A stretch of DNA of 10,552 bases from Chthoniobacteraceae bacterium (GCA_947478975.1 CANJYI010000056.1:1-10552); one strand, 5' to 3'. Counted from the first letter of the stretch, positions 1 to 6,603 are shown. Numbers and translations are program-made. Notes: a model not told the origin generated them from the letters alone.

Positions 1-624
1 CAGGTTTTAGGCGGAGTGCTGGCCCCGCGGCAGTTTCTCTACACCAGCAGCACGTCGGTGTATCCCCAGATCGAGGGTGATTGGGTCACGGAGGAAAGTC
101 CGGCGGAGCCCCCGCGGGAAACCGGCCGGATTTTGCGGGAAACCGAGGAATGGGTGTTGGCGCAGGGCGGTACGGTAGCACGGTTGGCGGGGATTTATGG
201 CCCGGGCCGTTCGGTGCTGCTGCGCAAGTTTTTCTCGGGGGAAGCCGTGATCGAGGGGGACGGTCGCCGGTGGATCAACCAGATCCACAGAGACGACGCC
301 GCCTCGGGCCTGTTGTTTTTGGCGGGTTGTCGCCTCCCGGGGCTCTTCAACCTCGGGGACAGCGGGCCGTTGGAGCAGCTCTCCCTGTATCGGGGCTTGG
401 CCGAGCGCTTCGCGATGCCCTTGCCGCCCGAGGGTCCGATCAACACGGAGCGCAAACGCGGCTGGACCCACAAGCAGGTTAGCAACGCGCGCCTGCGCGC
501 CATGGGCTGGAGCCCCCGCTATCCTGATTTTTTCAGCGCCCTCGAAAACGACCCGGATCTGGTTCCGTTGGCCCGGGCAAGCGCGGCTGCCTCTGACGCG
601 GCCCTTGAGGGCTCAGCCGATTGA
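1..624 (+). CDS. SDR-family NAD(P)-binding epimerase-like protein, C-terminal part (5' end outside window)
   Basis: The reading frame is open from the first base, so the GTG at 16 is probably internal. About 207 residues are visible. They begin in the middle of the Rossmann fold with FLYTSSTSVYP, the SSTSVY strand typical of extended and atypical short-chain dehydrogenases. LAGIYGPGR follows, then a conserved IHRDDAASGLLFL segment, and the C-terminal RGWTHKQVSNARLRAMGW / RYPDF block characteristic of YeeZ-like SDR proteins. The usual catalytic YxxxK is not evident. The equivalent stretch reads TGRILRETEEW, as in atypical SDRs, so the reaction cannot be named; a nucleotide-sugar or other NAD(P)-dependent isomerase or reductase role is only a family-level guess. 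The gene ends at TGA 622-624 and is followed by a terminator-like hairpin. It does not look co-transcribed with the next gene, which starts 212 bp later. The fold assignment is firm; the substrate is unknown. Confidence 0.85.
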   Translation, partial: QVLGGVLAPRQFLYTSSTSVYPQIEGDWVTEESPAEPPRETGRILRETEEWVLAQGGTVARLAGIYGPGRSVLLRKFFSGEAVIEGDGRRWINQIHRDDAASGLLFLAGCRLPGLFNLGDSGPLEQLSLYRGLAERFAMPLPPEGPINTERKRGWTHKQVSNARLRAMGWSPRYPDFFSALENDPDLVPLARASAAASDAALEGSAD

Positions 625-669
625 GTGTCTCGGTATCGTGCCTGAGTTGATTGGCGATATTCACGCAGG

Positions 670-695
670 AACGGCGAGGGGAGCCCTTGGCCGTT
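670..695 (+). terminator. Terminator-like hairpin after the SDR gene
   Basis: Arms AACGGC (670-675) and GCCGTT (690-695) pair perfectly. Inside them AGGG (677-680) pairs with CCCT (684-687) around a GAG loop, with a small asymmetric internal loop. The hairpin begins 45 nt after the stop codon of the SDR gene. The tail is only CTTTC rather than a true T-run, so intrinsic termination would be weak, and Rho assistance or an RNA-stability role is possible. Confidence 0.4.
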
Positions 696-766
696 CTTTC
701 GGGCTTGGGAGGAATCCGTCACCCGCGCTTTTACAGCCTACCAGTGGTGGTCCTTGGAGCATATGG

Positions 767-782
767 TAGGGATAATTCCCTA
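767..782. repeat. Small inverted repeat upstream of the DUF1080 gene
   Basis: TAGGGA (767-772) and TCCCTA (777-782) are perfect inverted arms around TAAT. The site lies 54 bp before the proposed GTG start of the DUF1080 gene, in an otherwise gene-free 212-bp interval. It could be an operator-like dyad or a 5'-UTR hairpin. I found no convincing -35/-10 pair at it. Confidence 0.35.
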
Positions 783-824
783 ACGTGCGTCCGCTTTTGG
801 CTGGTGAAAACCGCTTCCCAAGTC

Positions 825-830
825 GAAGGA
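825..830 (+). promoter_or_regulatory. Ribosome binding site that decides the DUF1080 start
   Basis: GAAGGA lies 6 nt before GTG 837, within a longer purine run. The reading frame is open further upstream to 651, but only the GTG at 837 combines this site with an immediately following signal peptide (MRFSIPFSFALLC). The upstream in-frame residues look like translated intergenic DNA. Confidence 0.6.
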
Positions 831-836
831 AGAAGG

Positions 837-1532
837 GTGCGATTCTCGATCCCTTTTTCCTTCGCCCTCCTGTGTGTCTCCTGCGCGTCTTTGCTGCTCC
901 CCAATACGGGACGCGGGGCCGAGCCCGCCACGGCCAAAATTGCGTCAGCGGCCGCTGCTGAGACAGGCTGGACCAGCCTCTTTGACGGCAAAACACTGAG
1001 CGGCTGGAAAAACACCCCCTTCGGCGGCGGCACAGAAGCCGAAGTTGAAAACGGCCTCCTGCAAGTGGAGGCTGGCGAGGAGCTCAGTGGGGTCCAGTAC
1101 ACCAAGCCGGTGCCGCGGATGGGTTACGAGGTCAGCCTCGAGGCGATGCGCCGGACGGGTCTGGATTTTTTCTGCGCACTGACCTTCCCCGTGGCTGAGA
1201 AGCACCTGACTTTTGTCGTCGGGGGGTGGGGCGGATCCACCGTGGGGCTTTCGAGCATCGACAAACAGGACGCCTCGCAGAACGAGACACACAAGATTCG
1301 TTTTTTTAAGGACAACCAATGGTACAAGATCCGGCTGCGGGTGGAGCCGGAACGCATTCAGGCTTGGATCGACCAGGAGCAGGTGGTGGATGTGAATACA
1401 AAGGGTAAGGTGTTGGATTTGCGTCCGGGCGAGATTGAGATTTCGGTGCCCTTTGCGCTGGCCACCTTCCGGACCTCGGCCTCCTTCCGTGCGATGCAGC
1501 TGCGCACGCTCCCTTCCGGGGGAGGCAAGTAG
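837..1532 (+). CDS. Secreted DUF1080 (3-keto-disaccharide hydrolase-like) protein
   Basis: The 231-residue product starts at GTG 837, chosen for its ribosome binding site and signal peptide. Residues 1-29 have a basic residue then a hydrophobic core (FSIPFSFALLCVSCASLLLP). Cleavage is likely in the GRGAEPATA region; the cysteines do not form a standard lipobox. The mature part opens with GWTSLFDGKTLSGWK, the hallmark beginning of DUF1080 (Pfam PF06439) concanavalin-like beta-sandwich domains. Alternating strands follow, including NQWYKIRLRVEPERIQAWID. Members of this family are abundant in Verrucomicrobiota and Planctomycetota; some act on 3-keto-glycosides, many are uncharacterised. The active site and substrate cannot be read from the sequence. 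The domain is shorter than some relatives and carries no fused catalytic module. The helicase gene begins 3 bp after the stop, so the two are probably co-transcribed without obvious functional logic. A purely carbohydrate-binding role is equally possible. Confidence 0.82.
   Translation: MRFSIPFSFALLCVSCASLLLPNTGRGAEPATAKIASAAAAETGWTSLFDGKTLSGWKNTPFGGGTEAEVENGLLQVEAGEELSGVQYTKPVPRMGYEVSLEAMRRTGLDFFCALTFPVAEKHLTFVVGGWGGSTVGLSSIDKQDASQNETHKIRFFKDNQWYKIRLRVEPERIQAWIDQEQVVDVNTKGKVLDLRPGEIEISVPFALATFRTSASFRAMQLRTLPSGGGK
1518..1525 (+). promoter_or_regulatory. Shine-Dalgarno site of the helicase gene
   Basis: GGGGGAGG lies inside the last codons of the DUF1080 gene, 10 nt before ATG 1536. It contains a full GGAGG core, so this genome does use Shine-Dalgarno initiation for some genes, in contrast to the - strand cluster here. 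Its position suggests translational coupling with the upstream gene. Confidence 0.6.
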
Positions 1533-1535
1533 GCC

Positions 1536-3542
1536 ATGGCGCGCGACTACGTCATTCGCCGGCCGGTGGTGGACGTGCCCCGGATCGACTTTGCCAAGGA
1601 GCTCAATCCCCAGCAGTTCGCGGCGGTGAGTTCCCCTCCGGGCCCTGCCCTCGTACTGGCTGGCGCTGGGTCGGGCAAAACCCGCACGCTTACCTACCGG
1701 GTGGCCTACCTGCTGGAAAACGGAGTGGAGCCCTCGCACATCCTTTTGCTGACTTTTACCAACAAGGCGTCCCGGGAAATGCTGCACCGGGTCGGGGCGC
1801 TGGTGCCCCATGATTTAAGCGACTTGTGGGGCGGCACCTTTCACTCGATTGGAAACCGGCTGCTGCGGAGGCACCCGCTGGAGGCCGGTTACCGGGAGGG
1901 GTTCAATGTGATGGACCGGGAGGATGCCGATTCGCTGTTGCAAGGCGCCCTGTTGGAGCTCCAGGGGGGAAAGGTTTCGGAGCTGCCCGTGAAACCCTCC
2001 GTGGTCGGGGAGGTGCTCAGCTACGCGGTGAACGTGTGCCGGCCGTTGGCGGAGGTTATCGCCGAGCGTTTCCCGCAACTCGAGGACTGGACGCCACTCA
2101 TCAAGGCTGCGGGCGAGGCTTATGTGCAGCGCAAGCTGGCTGCAAACGTGCTGGATTTTGACGACCTTCTGTCCGCCACGGTGCGGCTCCTGAGCGGGCG
2201 CCCCGCCGTGGCCGAGGTGTACCAGCACCGGTTTCACTTTGTGTTGGTCGACGAATACCAGGACACCAATCCTCTTCAGTCCCAGTTCATCGACCTGCTT
2301 TCGGCCCGCCACCGCAACCTCATGGCGGTGGGCGACGACGCGCAGGCCATCTATTCCTGGCGCGGGGCGGATTACAAAAACATCCTGAGCTTCGGCCAGC
2401 GCTATCCCGGGGCGCACATCTACAAGGTCGAGACCAACTACCGCAGCACCCCCGAGATTCTAGAGGTCGCCAATTCCGCGATCGAGGGCATGCAAACGCC
2501 GCTCCGGAAGGAGCTCATCTCGGCGCGCAAAAGCGGCGAGTTGCCCCGGCTGATTCCGCTTCACACCGGCGCGCAACAGGCGAGGTTTGTGGTCTCCCGG
2601 ATGCTGGAGCTTTTCGACGAGGGCACCCGCTGGGAGCAGATGGCGGTGCTCTACCGGGCGCACTACCATTCGATGGAGTTGCAGATGGAACTGACCCGCG
2701 CGGGGATTCCGTTCCAGATCACTAGCGGCCTGCGCTTTTTCGAACAGGCCCACGTGAAGGATGTGAGCGCCTTTTTGAAGTTTGTCGTCAACCCGTTCGA
2801 TGAAATCGCCTTCAAGCGGATGGTGAAGCTTCTCCCCGGTGTGGGCGAACGCTCCGCAGACGGCCTTTGGAAGGGCTTTGCCGCGGCGGGCCGTCCGGTC
2901 GAGGGCGGGACTGCCGGCTTTTCTTTTGAGGAGGCGCTCCGTCCACTCAAGGTGCCCGCCAAGGCGGCCTCTGCCTGGAAACAGTTGGGCCACACGCTCG
3001 AGGAAATCGCCCCAGGAGGCATTCCCGCCGCGCCTTTGAAAATGCTGCAGGCGGTACGGGACGCGGTCTACGACGACTACGCCCGAGGGGAGTTTCTCGA
3101 CTACGAGGTGCGCAAGGAGGATCTCAACACCTTGGCCCAGTTTGCCTCGCAATACGAAAATGCGGAGGAGTTCCTCGATCAGCTTGCCCTCATGGGGGGG
3201 ACGGAGCAGGGGGCGGCGGCGCGCAAGGACTCCACGGGTGAAAGCATCACGTTGTCCTCGGTCCACCAGTCCAAGGGGCTGGAGTGGAAGGTGGTTTTTG
3301 TCATTTGGCTGACCGAAGGGATGTTCCCCTCGCAGCGTTCGATGGGCAGTGCTGAAGCCCTGGAGGAGGAGCGGCGCCTTTTCTATGTGGCGGTCACCCG
3401 CGCGGAAGACGAGCTGTACCTGAGCTGGCCGTTTATCAAACGGAACGCCGGTGCGGGCGATGCAATCCAGCGGATCTCTCCGTTTTTGGAGGCGATCCCG
3501 AAGGATCTTCTGGAGGAGTGGAACATCTCGGGCGGCTGGTGA
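1536..3542 (+). CDS. uvrD: UvrD/PcrA/Rep-type superfamily 1A ATP-dependent DNA helicase
   Basis: A 3'-5' DNA helicase of 668 residues with every SF1A motif in order: Q motif LNPQQFAAV (23-31), Walker A AGAGSGKT (42-49), Ia LLTFTNKAS (71-79), Ib GGTFHSIG (99-106), Walker B VDEYQDTN (238-245), III AVGDDAQAIYSWRGAD (264-279), IV VETNYRST (298-305), V ITLSSVHQSKGLEW (571-584) and VI EERRLFYVAVTRAEDELYL (611-629). All catalytic residues are present. Family members unwind DNA in nucleotide-excision and mismatch repair, restart replication, and clear RNA polymerase or recombinase filaments. The protein is about 50 residues shorter than E. coli UvrD or Bacillus PcrA. Only about 40 residues follow motif VI, so the RNA-polymerase-binding Tudor-like C-terminal tail of UvrD/PcrA appears absent. 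UvrD, PcrA and Rep orthology cannot be separated by eye. A short non-homologous N-terminal lead (residues 1-20) precedes the Q motif. Confidence 0.96.
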   Translation: MARDYVIRRPVVDVPRIDFAKELNPQQFAAVSSPPGPALVLAGAGSGKTRTLTYRVAYLLENGVEPSHILLLTFTNKASREMLHRVGALVPHDLSDLWGGTFHSIGNRLLRRHPLEAGYREGFNVMDREDADSLLQGALLELQGGKVSELPVKPSVVGEVLSYAVNVCRPLAEVIAERFPQLEDWTPLIKAAGEAYVQRKLAANVLDFDDLLSATVRLLSGRPAVAEVYQHRFHFVLVDEYQDTNPLQSQFIDLLSARHRNLMAVGDDAQAIYSWRGADYKNILSFGQRYPGAHIYKVETNYRSTPEILEVANSAIEGMQTPLRKELISARKSGELPRLIPLHTGAQQARFVVSRMLELFDEGTRWEQMAVLYRAHYHSMELQMELTRAGIPFQITSGLRFFEQAHVKDVSAFLKFVVNPFDEIAFKRMVKLLPGVGERSADGLWKGFAAAGRPVEGGTAGFSFEEALRPLKVPAKAASAWKQLGHTLEEIAPGGIPAAPLKMLQAVRDAVYDDYARGEFLDYEVRKEDLNTLAQFASQYENAEEFLDQLALMGGTEQGAAARKDSTGESITLSSVHQSKGLEWKVVFVIWLTEGMFPSQRSMGSAEALEEERRLFYVAVTRAEDELYLSWPFIKRNAGAGDAIQRISPFLEAIPKDLLEEWNISGGW

Positions 3543-3783
3543 CCCGGCACAACCGTGCCGACCAGGGCGTGTTCACTGTCGTGGCTTCCCACTGATCCCT
3601 TTGGGAACTGTGATTCATCCACAGATGGCGCAGAGTTTCACAGATGTACCTGATGGCTTCCGCTCATCTGCGTAATCTGCGAAATCTGCGGATGCCTCTA
3701 TGAATGAGGTGTTTGGGGGCTTCCTTTAGGAAAGTCCGCGAGGCTCCTCCCGAAACTGCGGTTTATTTGACAGGGAACACGCC
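3543..3783. other. Gene-free convergent intergenic region between uvrD and rho
   Basis: This 241-bp stretch separates the stop codons of two convergent genes and holds no plausible ORF. Immediately after the helicase stop, CGGCAC (3545-3550) pairs with GTGCCG (3555-3560) around AACC. It has no T-run, so it is a weak terminator candidate at best. The rest is occupied by the nested inverted repeats listed separately. No canonical intrinsic terminator was found for either gene. Confidence 0.6.
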
Positions 3784-3785
3784 CT
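3564..3785. repeat. Element bounded by 17-nt inverted arms (MITE-like or terminator structure)
   Basis: The left arm AGGGCGTGTTCACTGTC (3564-3580) and the right arm GACAGGGAACACGCCCT (3769-3785) are reverse complements at 16 of 17 positions. The match stops abruptly on both sides. The right arm runs into the rho stop codon (3784-3786). The arms enclose about 190 nt, including a second inverted repeat. No target-site duplication is obvious (flanks gacc and agcc). It could be a degenerate miniature inverted-repeat element or a long-range RNA stem shared by the two convergent transcripts. Confidence 0.55.
3616..3694. repeat. Imperfect inverted repeat made of 9-nt units (ATCTGCGNA type)
   Basis: The right arm (3665-3694) consists of three successive 9-nt units, ATCTGCGTA, ATCTGCGAA and ATCTGCGGA. 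The left arm (3616-3646) is the same design in reverse complement (units such as ATCTGTGGA). The arms agree at 25 positions over about 31 with one gap, separated by 18 nt. Short-period sequences of this general ATCTGNG type are, to my recollection, scattered between genes in various bacterial genomes, so this is probably a copy of a dispersed repeat. It would fold into a cruciform or RNA hairpin. Confidence 0.6.
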
Positions 3786-6078
3786 AGCCCCTGATTTCCC
3801 GGAGCATCTGTTCGTTGGTCTGAAACTTTTTCAGGTAGGAAAGCAGCCGGTCGATCGCGTCCATCGGCCGGGCCCCTGAAAGGCCACGGCGCAAAAAGTG
3901 GATTTTTTGCAGCTGGTCTGCAGGCACCAAGAGCTCTTCCCGGCGAGTCCCGGACTGGAAGATGTCCACTGCGGGATAGATCCGGCTTTCAGCGATTTTG
4001 CGGTCGAGCACCAGCTCCATGTTTCCGGTGCCTTTGAATTCCTGGAAGATGATTTCGTCCATGCGGCTTCCGGTGTCGATGAGGGCGGTGGCGATGATGG
4101 TCAGCGAACCGGCCTCCTCTGTGTTTCGGGCGGCGGCGAAGAGTCTGCGCGGAGTTTCCAGCGCGCGTGCGTCCAAACCGCCTGACATCGTGCGGCCCCC
4201 GTTGCTCAGCGCGTTGTTGAAGGCGCGGCCGAGGCGGGTGATGGAGTCGAGCAGGATGAAGACATCCTTTCCTGCCTCCACCAGGCGCTTGGCCCGTTCG
4301 ATCGCCAGTTCCGCAATGCGGGTGTGGCTGCGCACGTCCATGTCGTTGGAACTGGCCATGATTTCCGCACTGGGCACCGTGTGACGGATTTCGGTGACCT
4401 CTTCGGGGCGCTCGTCCACCAGAAGGATGATGAGCTTTACCTCCGGATGGTTCTTCACCATCGCGTCGGCGATGTGTTGGAGGAACGTCGTCTTGCCGGT
4501 GCGCGGCTGCGCCACGATGAGGCCGCGCTGGCCTTTCCCAATCGGGGTGAGCATGTCGATGATCCGGGTGGTGTAGCGCTCCGGCACCGTCGCCATTTGC
4601 AGCGGTTCACACGGATTGATGACCGTCAGCTCGTCAAAGGCGGGTTGGGTCTTGGATGCCTCCGGCGGATCATCGTTGACCGTGGTGATCTCGTGCATCT
4701 GCTGGCCCCGGCCGCTCTTGCGCACGCTGCCTTGGATCATCTGGCCGTCGCGCAGGTTGAATCGGCGCACCATTTCGGGTGAGACAAAGATGTCTGCGGG
4801 GTGTTGGGCAAAGTTGCGCAGCGGGTCCCTGAGGAAGCCGAAGCCCTTGCCGGAGATTTCAATAATGCCGCCGCCGGGGCTGAGTTCATCAGGGGTGGGC
4901 GGTGGCAAAACCTGTTGGTGTTCCCTGTTTGAATCTTGGTAGCCAGCATCCGGGGCGTTTTCGCGTCTGTCGTTGCGGCGGTGGTCCTCCCTGTTGCGGT
5001 TGCGGTCGTTGTTCCGTCCATCACGCCCGCCTTCACGGCCGCGCTCTGGCGCCGGGCCCCGCTGCGGATTGCGCTGGTTGCGGTCCTGCCTCTGGTTGGG
5101 GTGCTGCTGTTGCGGCCCCCGGTCCTGATTGCGATCCTGATTGCGGTCTTGGCGGTGGTTTTGCTGCTGTTGTTGAGGGGGGCGCTCGTGTCGGTGTCCT
5201 TCACGGCGTTCGGCCTGTTCTGCCGCGTCCGGTTGTGAAACGGCGTGTGCGCCGGAGTGCTGGGGATGCGGCGCGTGGCGGTTTTCCAAGGCAGCAGCAC
5301 GGATTGATTCTGCCTGTTGGGCGTCTGGGGCCACGGCGAGCGGCGCGGGCCGCCCTTCCTGCTCCATTTGTTTGGCGATGTGGAGCGGAACGTAAACAGG
5401 GTAGGGCTTGCGCACCCGTTCGCCCGCCTCGGAAGCTGCCTCGCTGGGAGCCGTCGAGGCAGGTCCCCGGTCTACGGCGCTAGGAGCGGCCGTTTGCTGC
5501 GGTTGAAAGGCGGCCTCGGGTGTCGTGTGGTTCTGGCGCCCGCGGCGGCCCCGTGGTCCCGGTTCGCCCCGTCCTTGAACCGCTTCTGTGGAGACAGGCT
5601 CTGCTGCCTGAGCCGGGTGCCGGAATGGCGCAGCTTCCGGTGCCTCAAAAGCGGGGGTGGCGGAGGTTTCTTTTTTGCGGCGGGGTTTGAGGGGGGCCGT
5701 CTTTGGTGCGGCGCCGCCGGCGTGTTCCGCCGGCTGGGATTCCTGCACTGACATTGTCAACGGCTCGGGGGAGGCGCTCTTTTTGGCCGCAGCTATCCGA
5801 GGGGCGCGCTTTTTTGGGAGGCTCTCGCTCGGCTGTTCGGGTGCAGGCAGCGCGGCCTCTGCGGGTTTGAGTGTCTTGGAGCGCTTCTTGGGGGCTGTTG
5901 CTTGGGCCCCGGCATCAAGCGAAGCCGTCTCGACGGCTGCGGTTTTTACCGCTGCTTTGGCTGTTGTTTTTGGGGTGGCGCTGGCGGTGGCGGCGGCGGC
6001 GGCGCTGCGTTTTCTCACGGGTTTGCCCGAAGGGAGGGAGGCGGGTTCACCGGTCAGGGAGAAGGTGGGCTCGGTCAT
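3784..6078 (-). CDS. rho: Transcription termination factor Rho with a ~400-residue N-terminal extension
   Basis: A 764-residue Rho from ATG 6078, against 419 in E. coli. A GTG 72 bp further upstream is in frame, but the extra residues are translated leader. Residues 1-270 are Ala/Lys/Pro-rich; about 297-374 are Gln/Asn/Arg/Asp-rich with a QQQQQ run and repeated RNQD. The usual helical Rho_N subdomain is not recognisable. The conserved core begins at about 402 with the cold-shock RNA-binding fold (EISGKGFGFLRDP, then DIFVSPEMVRRFNLRDG). The RecA-like motor follows: Walker A AQPRTGKT (523-530), DERPEEVTE (555-563), LLDSITRLGRAFN, Q-loop region NGGRTMSGG, R-loop GSRMDE and arginine finger SGTRREE (R712). 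The hexameric helicase releases RNA polymerase from untranslated transcripts. The P-loop reads PRTGKT rather than E. coli PKAGKT. The gene has its own leader and ends convergently with uvrD. Identity is certain; the function of the extension is not. Confidence 0.98.
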   Translation of the reverse strand: MTEPTFSLTGEPASLPSGKPVRKRSAAAAATASATPKTTAKAAVKTAAVETASLDAGAQATAPKKRSKTLKPAEAALPAPEQPSESLPKKRAPRIAAAKKSASPEPLTMSVQESQPAEHAGGAAPKTAPLKPRRKKETSATPAFEAPEAAPFRHPAQAAEPVSTEAVQGRGEPGPRGRRGRQNHTTPEAAFQPQQTAAPSAVDRGPASTAPSEAASEAGERVRKPYPVYVPLHIAKQMEQEGRPAPLAVAPDAQQAESIRAAALENRHAPHPQHSGAHAVSQPDAAEQAERREGHRHERPPQQQQQNHRQDRNQDRNQDRGPQQQHPNQRQDRNQRNPQRGPAPERGREGGRDGRNNDRNRNREDHRRNDRRENAPDAGYQDSNREHQQVLPPPTPDELSPGGGIIEISGKGFGFLRDPLRNFAQHPADIFVSPEMVRRFNLRDGQMIQGSVRKSGRGQQMHEITTVNDDPPEASKTQPAFDELTVINPCEPLQMATVPERYTTRIIDMLTPIGKGQRGLIVAQPRTGKTTFLQHIADAMVKNHPEVKLIILLVDERPEEVTEIRHTVPSAEIMASSNDMDVRSHTRIAELAIERAKRLVEAGKDVFILLDSITRLGRAFNNALSNGGRTMSGGLDARALETPRRLFAAARNTEEAGSLTIIATALIDTGSRMDEIIFQEFKGTGNMELVLDRKIAESRIYPAVDIFQSGTRREELLVPADQLQKIHFLRRGLSGARPMDAIDRLLSYLKKFQTNEQMLREIRG

Positions 6079-6155
6079 TTGTGATTGGAAGGGAGGAAAA
6101 AGAAAGATTGGGGAAGGTTTCCGGCTTTTGTGCCGGAGCTCCGGGCGCACCCGGA
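6079..6155 (-). promoter_or_regulatory. rho 5' leader: two hairpins and a G-free C/U-rich tract
   Basis: Read in the mRNA direction, TCCGGG/CCCGGA with a TGCG loop (6155-6140) is followed by CCGGC/GCCGG with an ACAAAA loop (6136-6121). Then come 42 nt (6120-6079) containing 17 C, 15 T, 10 A and no G, ending at the ATG. There is no Shine-Dalgarno sequence. C-rich, G-poor, unstructured RNA is what the Rho primary site binds, and rho is known to be autoregulated in E. coli. The role as an autoregulatory site is inferred from composition alone. Confidence 0.5.
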
Positions 6156-6311
6156 TTTTTCTGGCGACTTTCCGGAGGGCGATGACTGCCGCATGGACCG
6201 ACTGGCGGCTGACCGCATCAACGGTTTGCGGGAGTCACCGGACTGCAGAGGGAGCAACAGGGGGCCTTTAACTTTTCAGGTTAAACGGCTTCCCATTATG
6301 GGTTTGCACCT

Positions 6312-6347
6312 GCTGAAATTGGTGAATTTTCTGAAATTACTGAAGTT
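6312..6347. repeat. Four degenerate 9-nt tandem units
   Basis: The units GCTGAAATT, GGTGAATTT, TCTGAAATT and ACTGAAGTT follow one another without gaps, and the next bases (GCTGG) begin a fifth partial unit. The consensus is NCTGAAATT. The tract is AT-rich compared with its surroundings and lies upstream of rho. Confidence 0.5.
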
Positions 6348-6603
6348 GCTGGAGGTCGGTGTTGCGCCTGCTCCCACAGGGGTTTCCTTCTGAAGGGAAG
6401 CCAGGGGGCGGTAGGGACACGGGCGGCGGGATGCTTTGGTAAAGCACGCTTGAAAATGAAAGTTGAACGGACTCCTGCGAATACGGGTGGTGCGTGACCG
6501 AGAGCTTTCCTGCCGAACCTTTGACCTTTCCGCTGGACTCAAGTCCTCAGTTAAAAAACCAAGGCCGTTGGTACAGACGTGTCTGGCGGTTCTGGTGGGA
6601 AAT

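Noticed and set aside
91..103. Resemblance to the conserved GAGGAAAGTCCGG block of bacterial RNase P RNA
   Set aside because: It lies in the coding frame of the SDR gene, where it encodes the ordinary EESP segment, and no other RNase P helices or conserved blocks are nearby. A weaker echo at 3728-3737 has no supporting structure either.
16..624. GTG 16 as the true start of the first gene
   Set aside because: The frame is open to the window edge and the protein would begin in the middle of a Rossmann fold without its glycine-rich nucleotide-binding loop.
651..836. N-terminal extension of the DUF1080 protein from 651
   Set aside because: The extra 62 residues look like translated intergenic DNA and would bury the signal peptide; GTG 837 has a ribosome binding site and the signal peptide directly after it.
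945..1811. Long - strand open frame (288 codons) opposite the DUF1080/helicase junction
   Set aside because: It is antisense to two well-supported genes, shows no domain motif, and is expected in GC-rich DNA.
2460..3266. Long - strand open frame opposite the helicase gene
   Set aside because: It mirrors the helicase coding frame, has no recognisable motifs, and is explained by GC-rich codon use.
4324..4782. + strand open frames opposite rho
   Set aside because: They lie antisense to the highly conserved Rho core and have no independent coding evidence.
6276..6542. 88-codon - strand frame in the rho upstream gap as a small gene
   Set aside because: Its composition is Arg/Ser-rich noise, part of it only translates the 9-nt tandem repeat, and there is no ribosome binding site.
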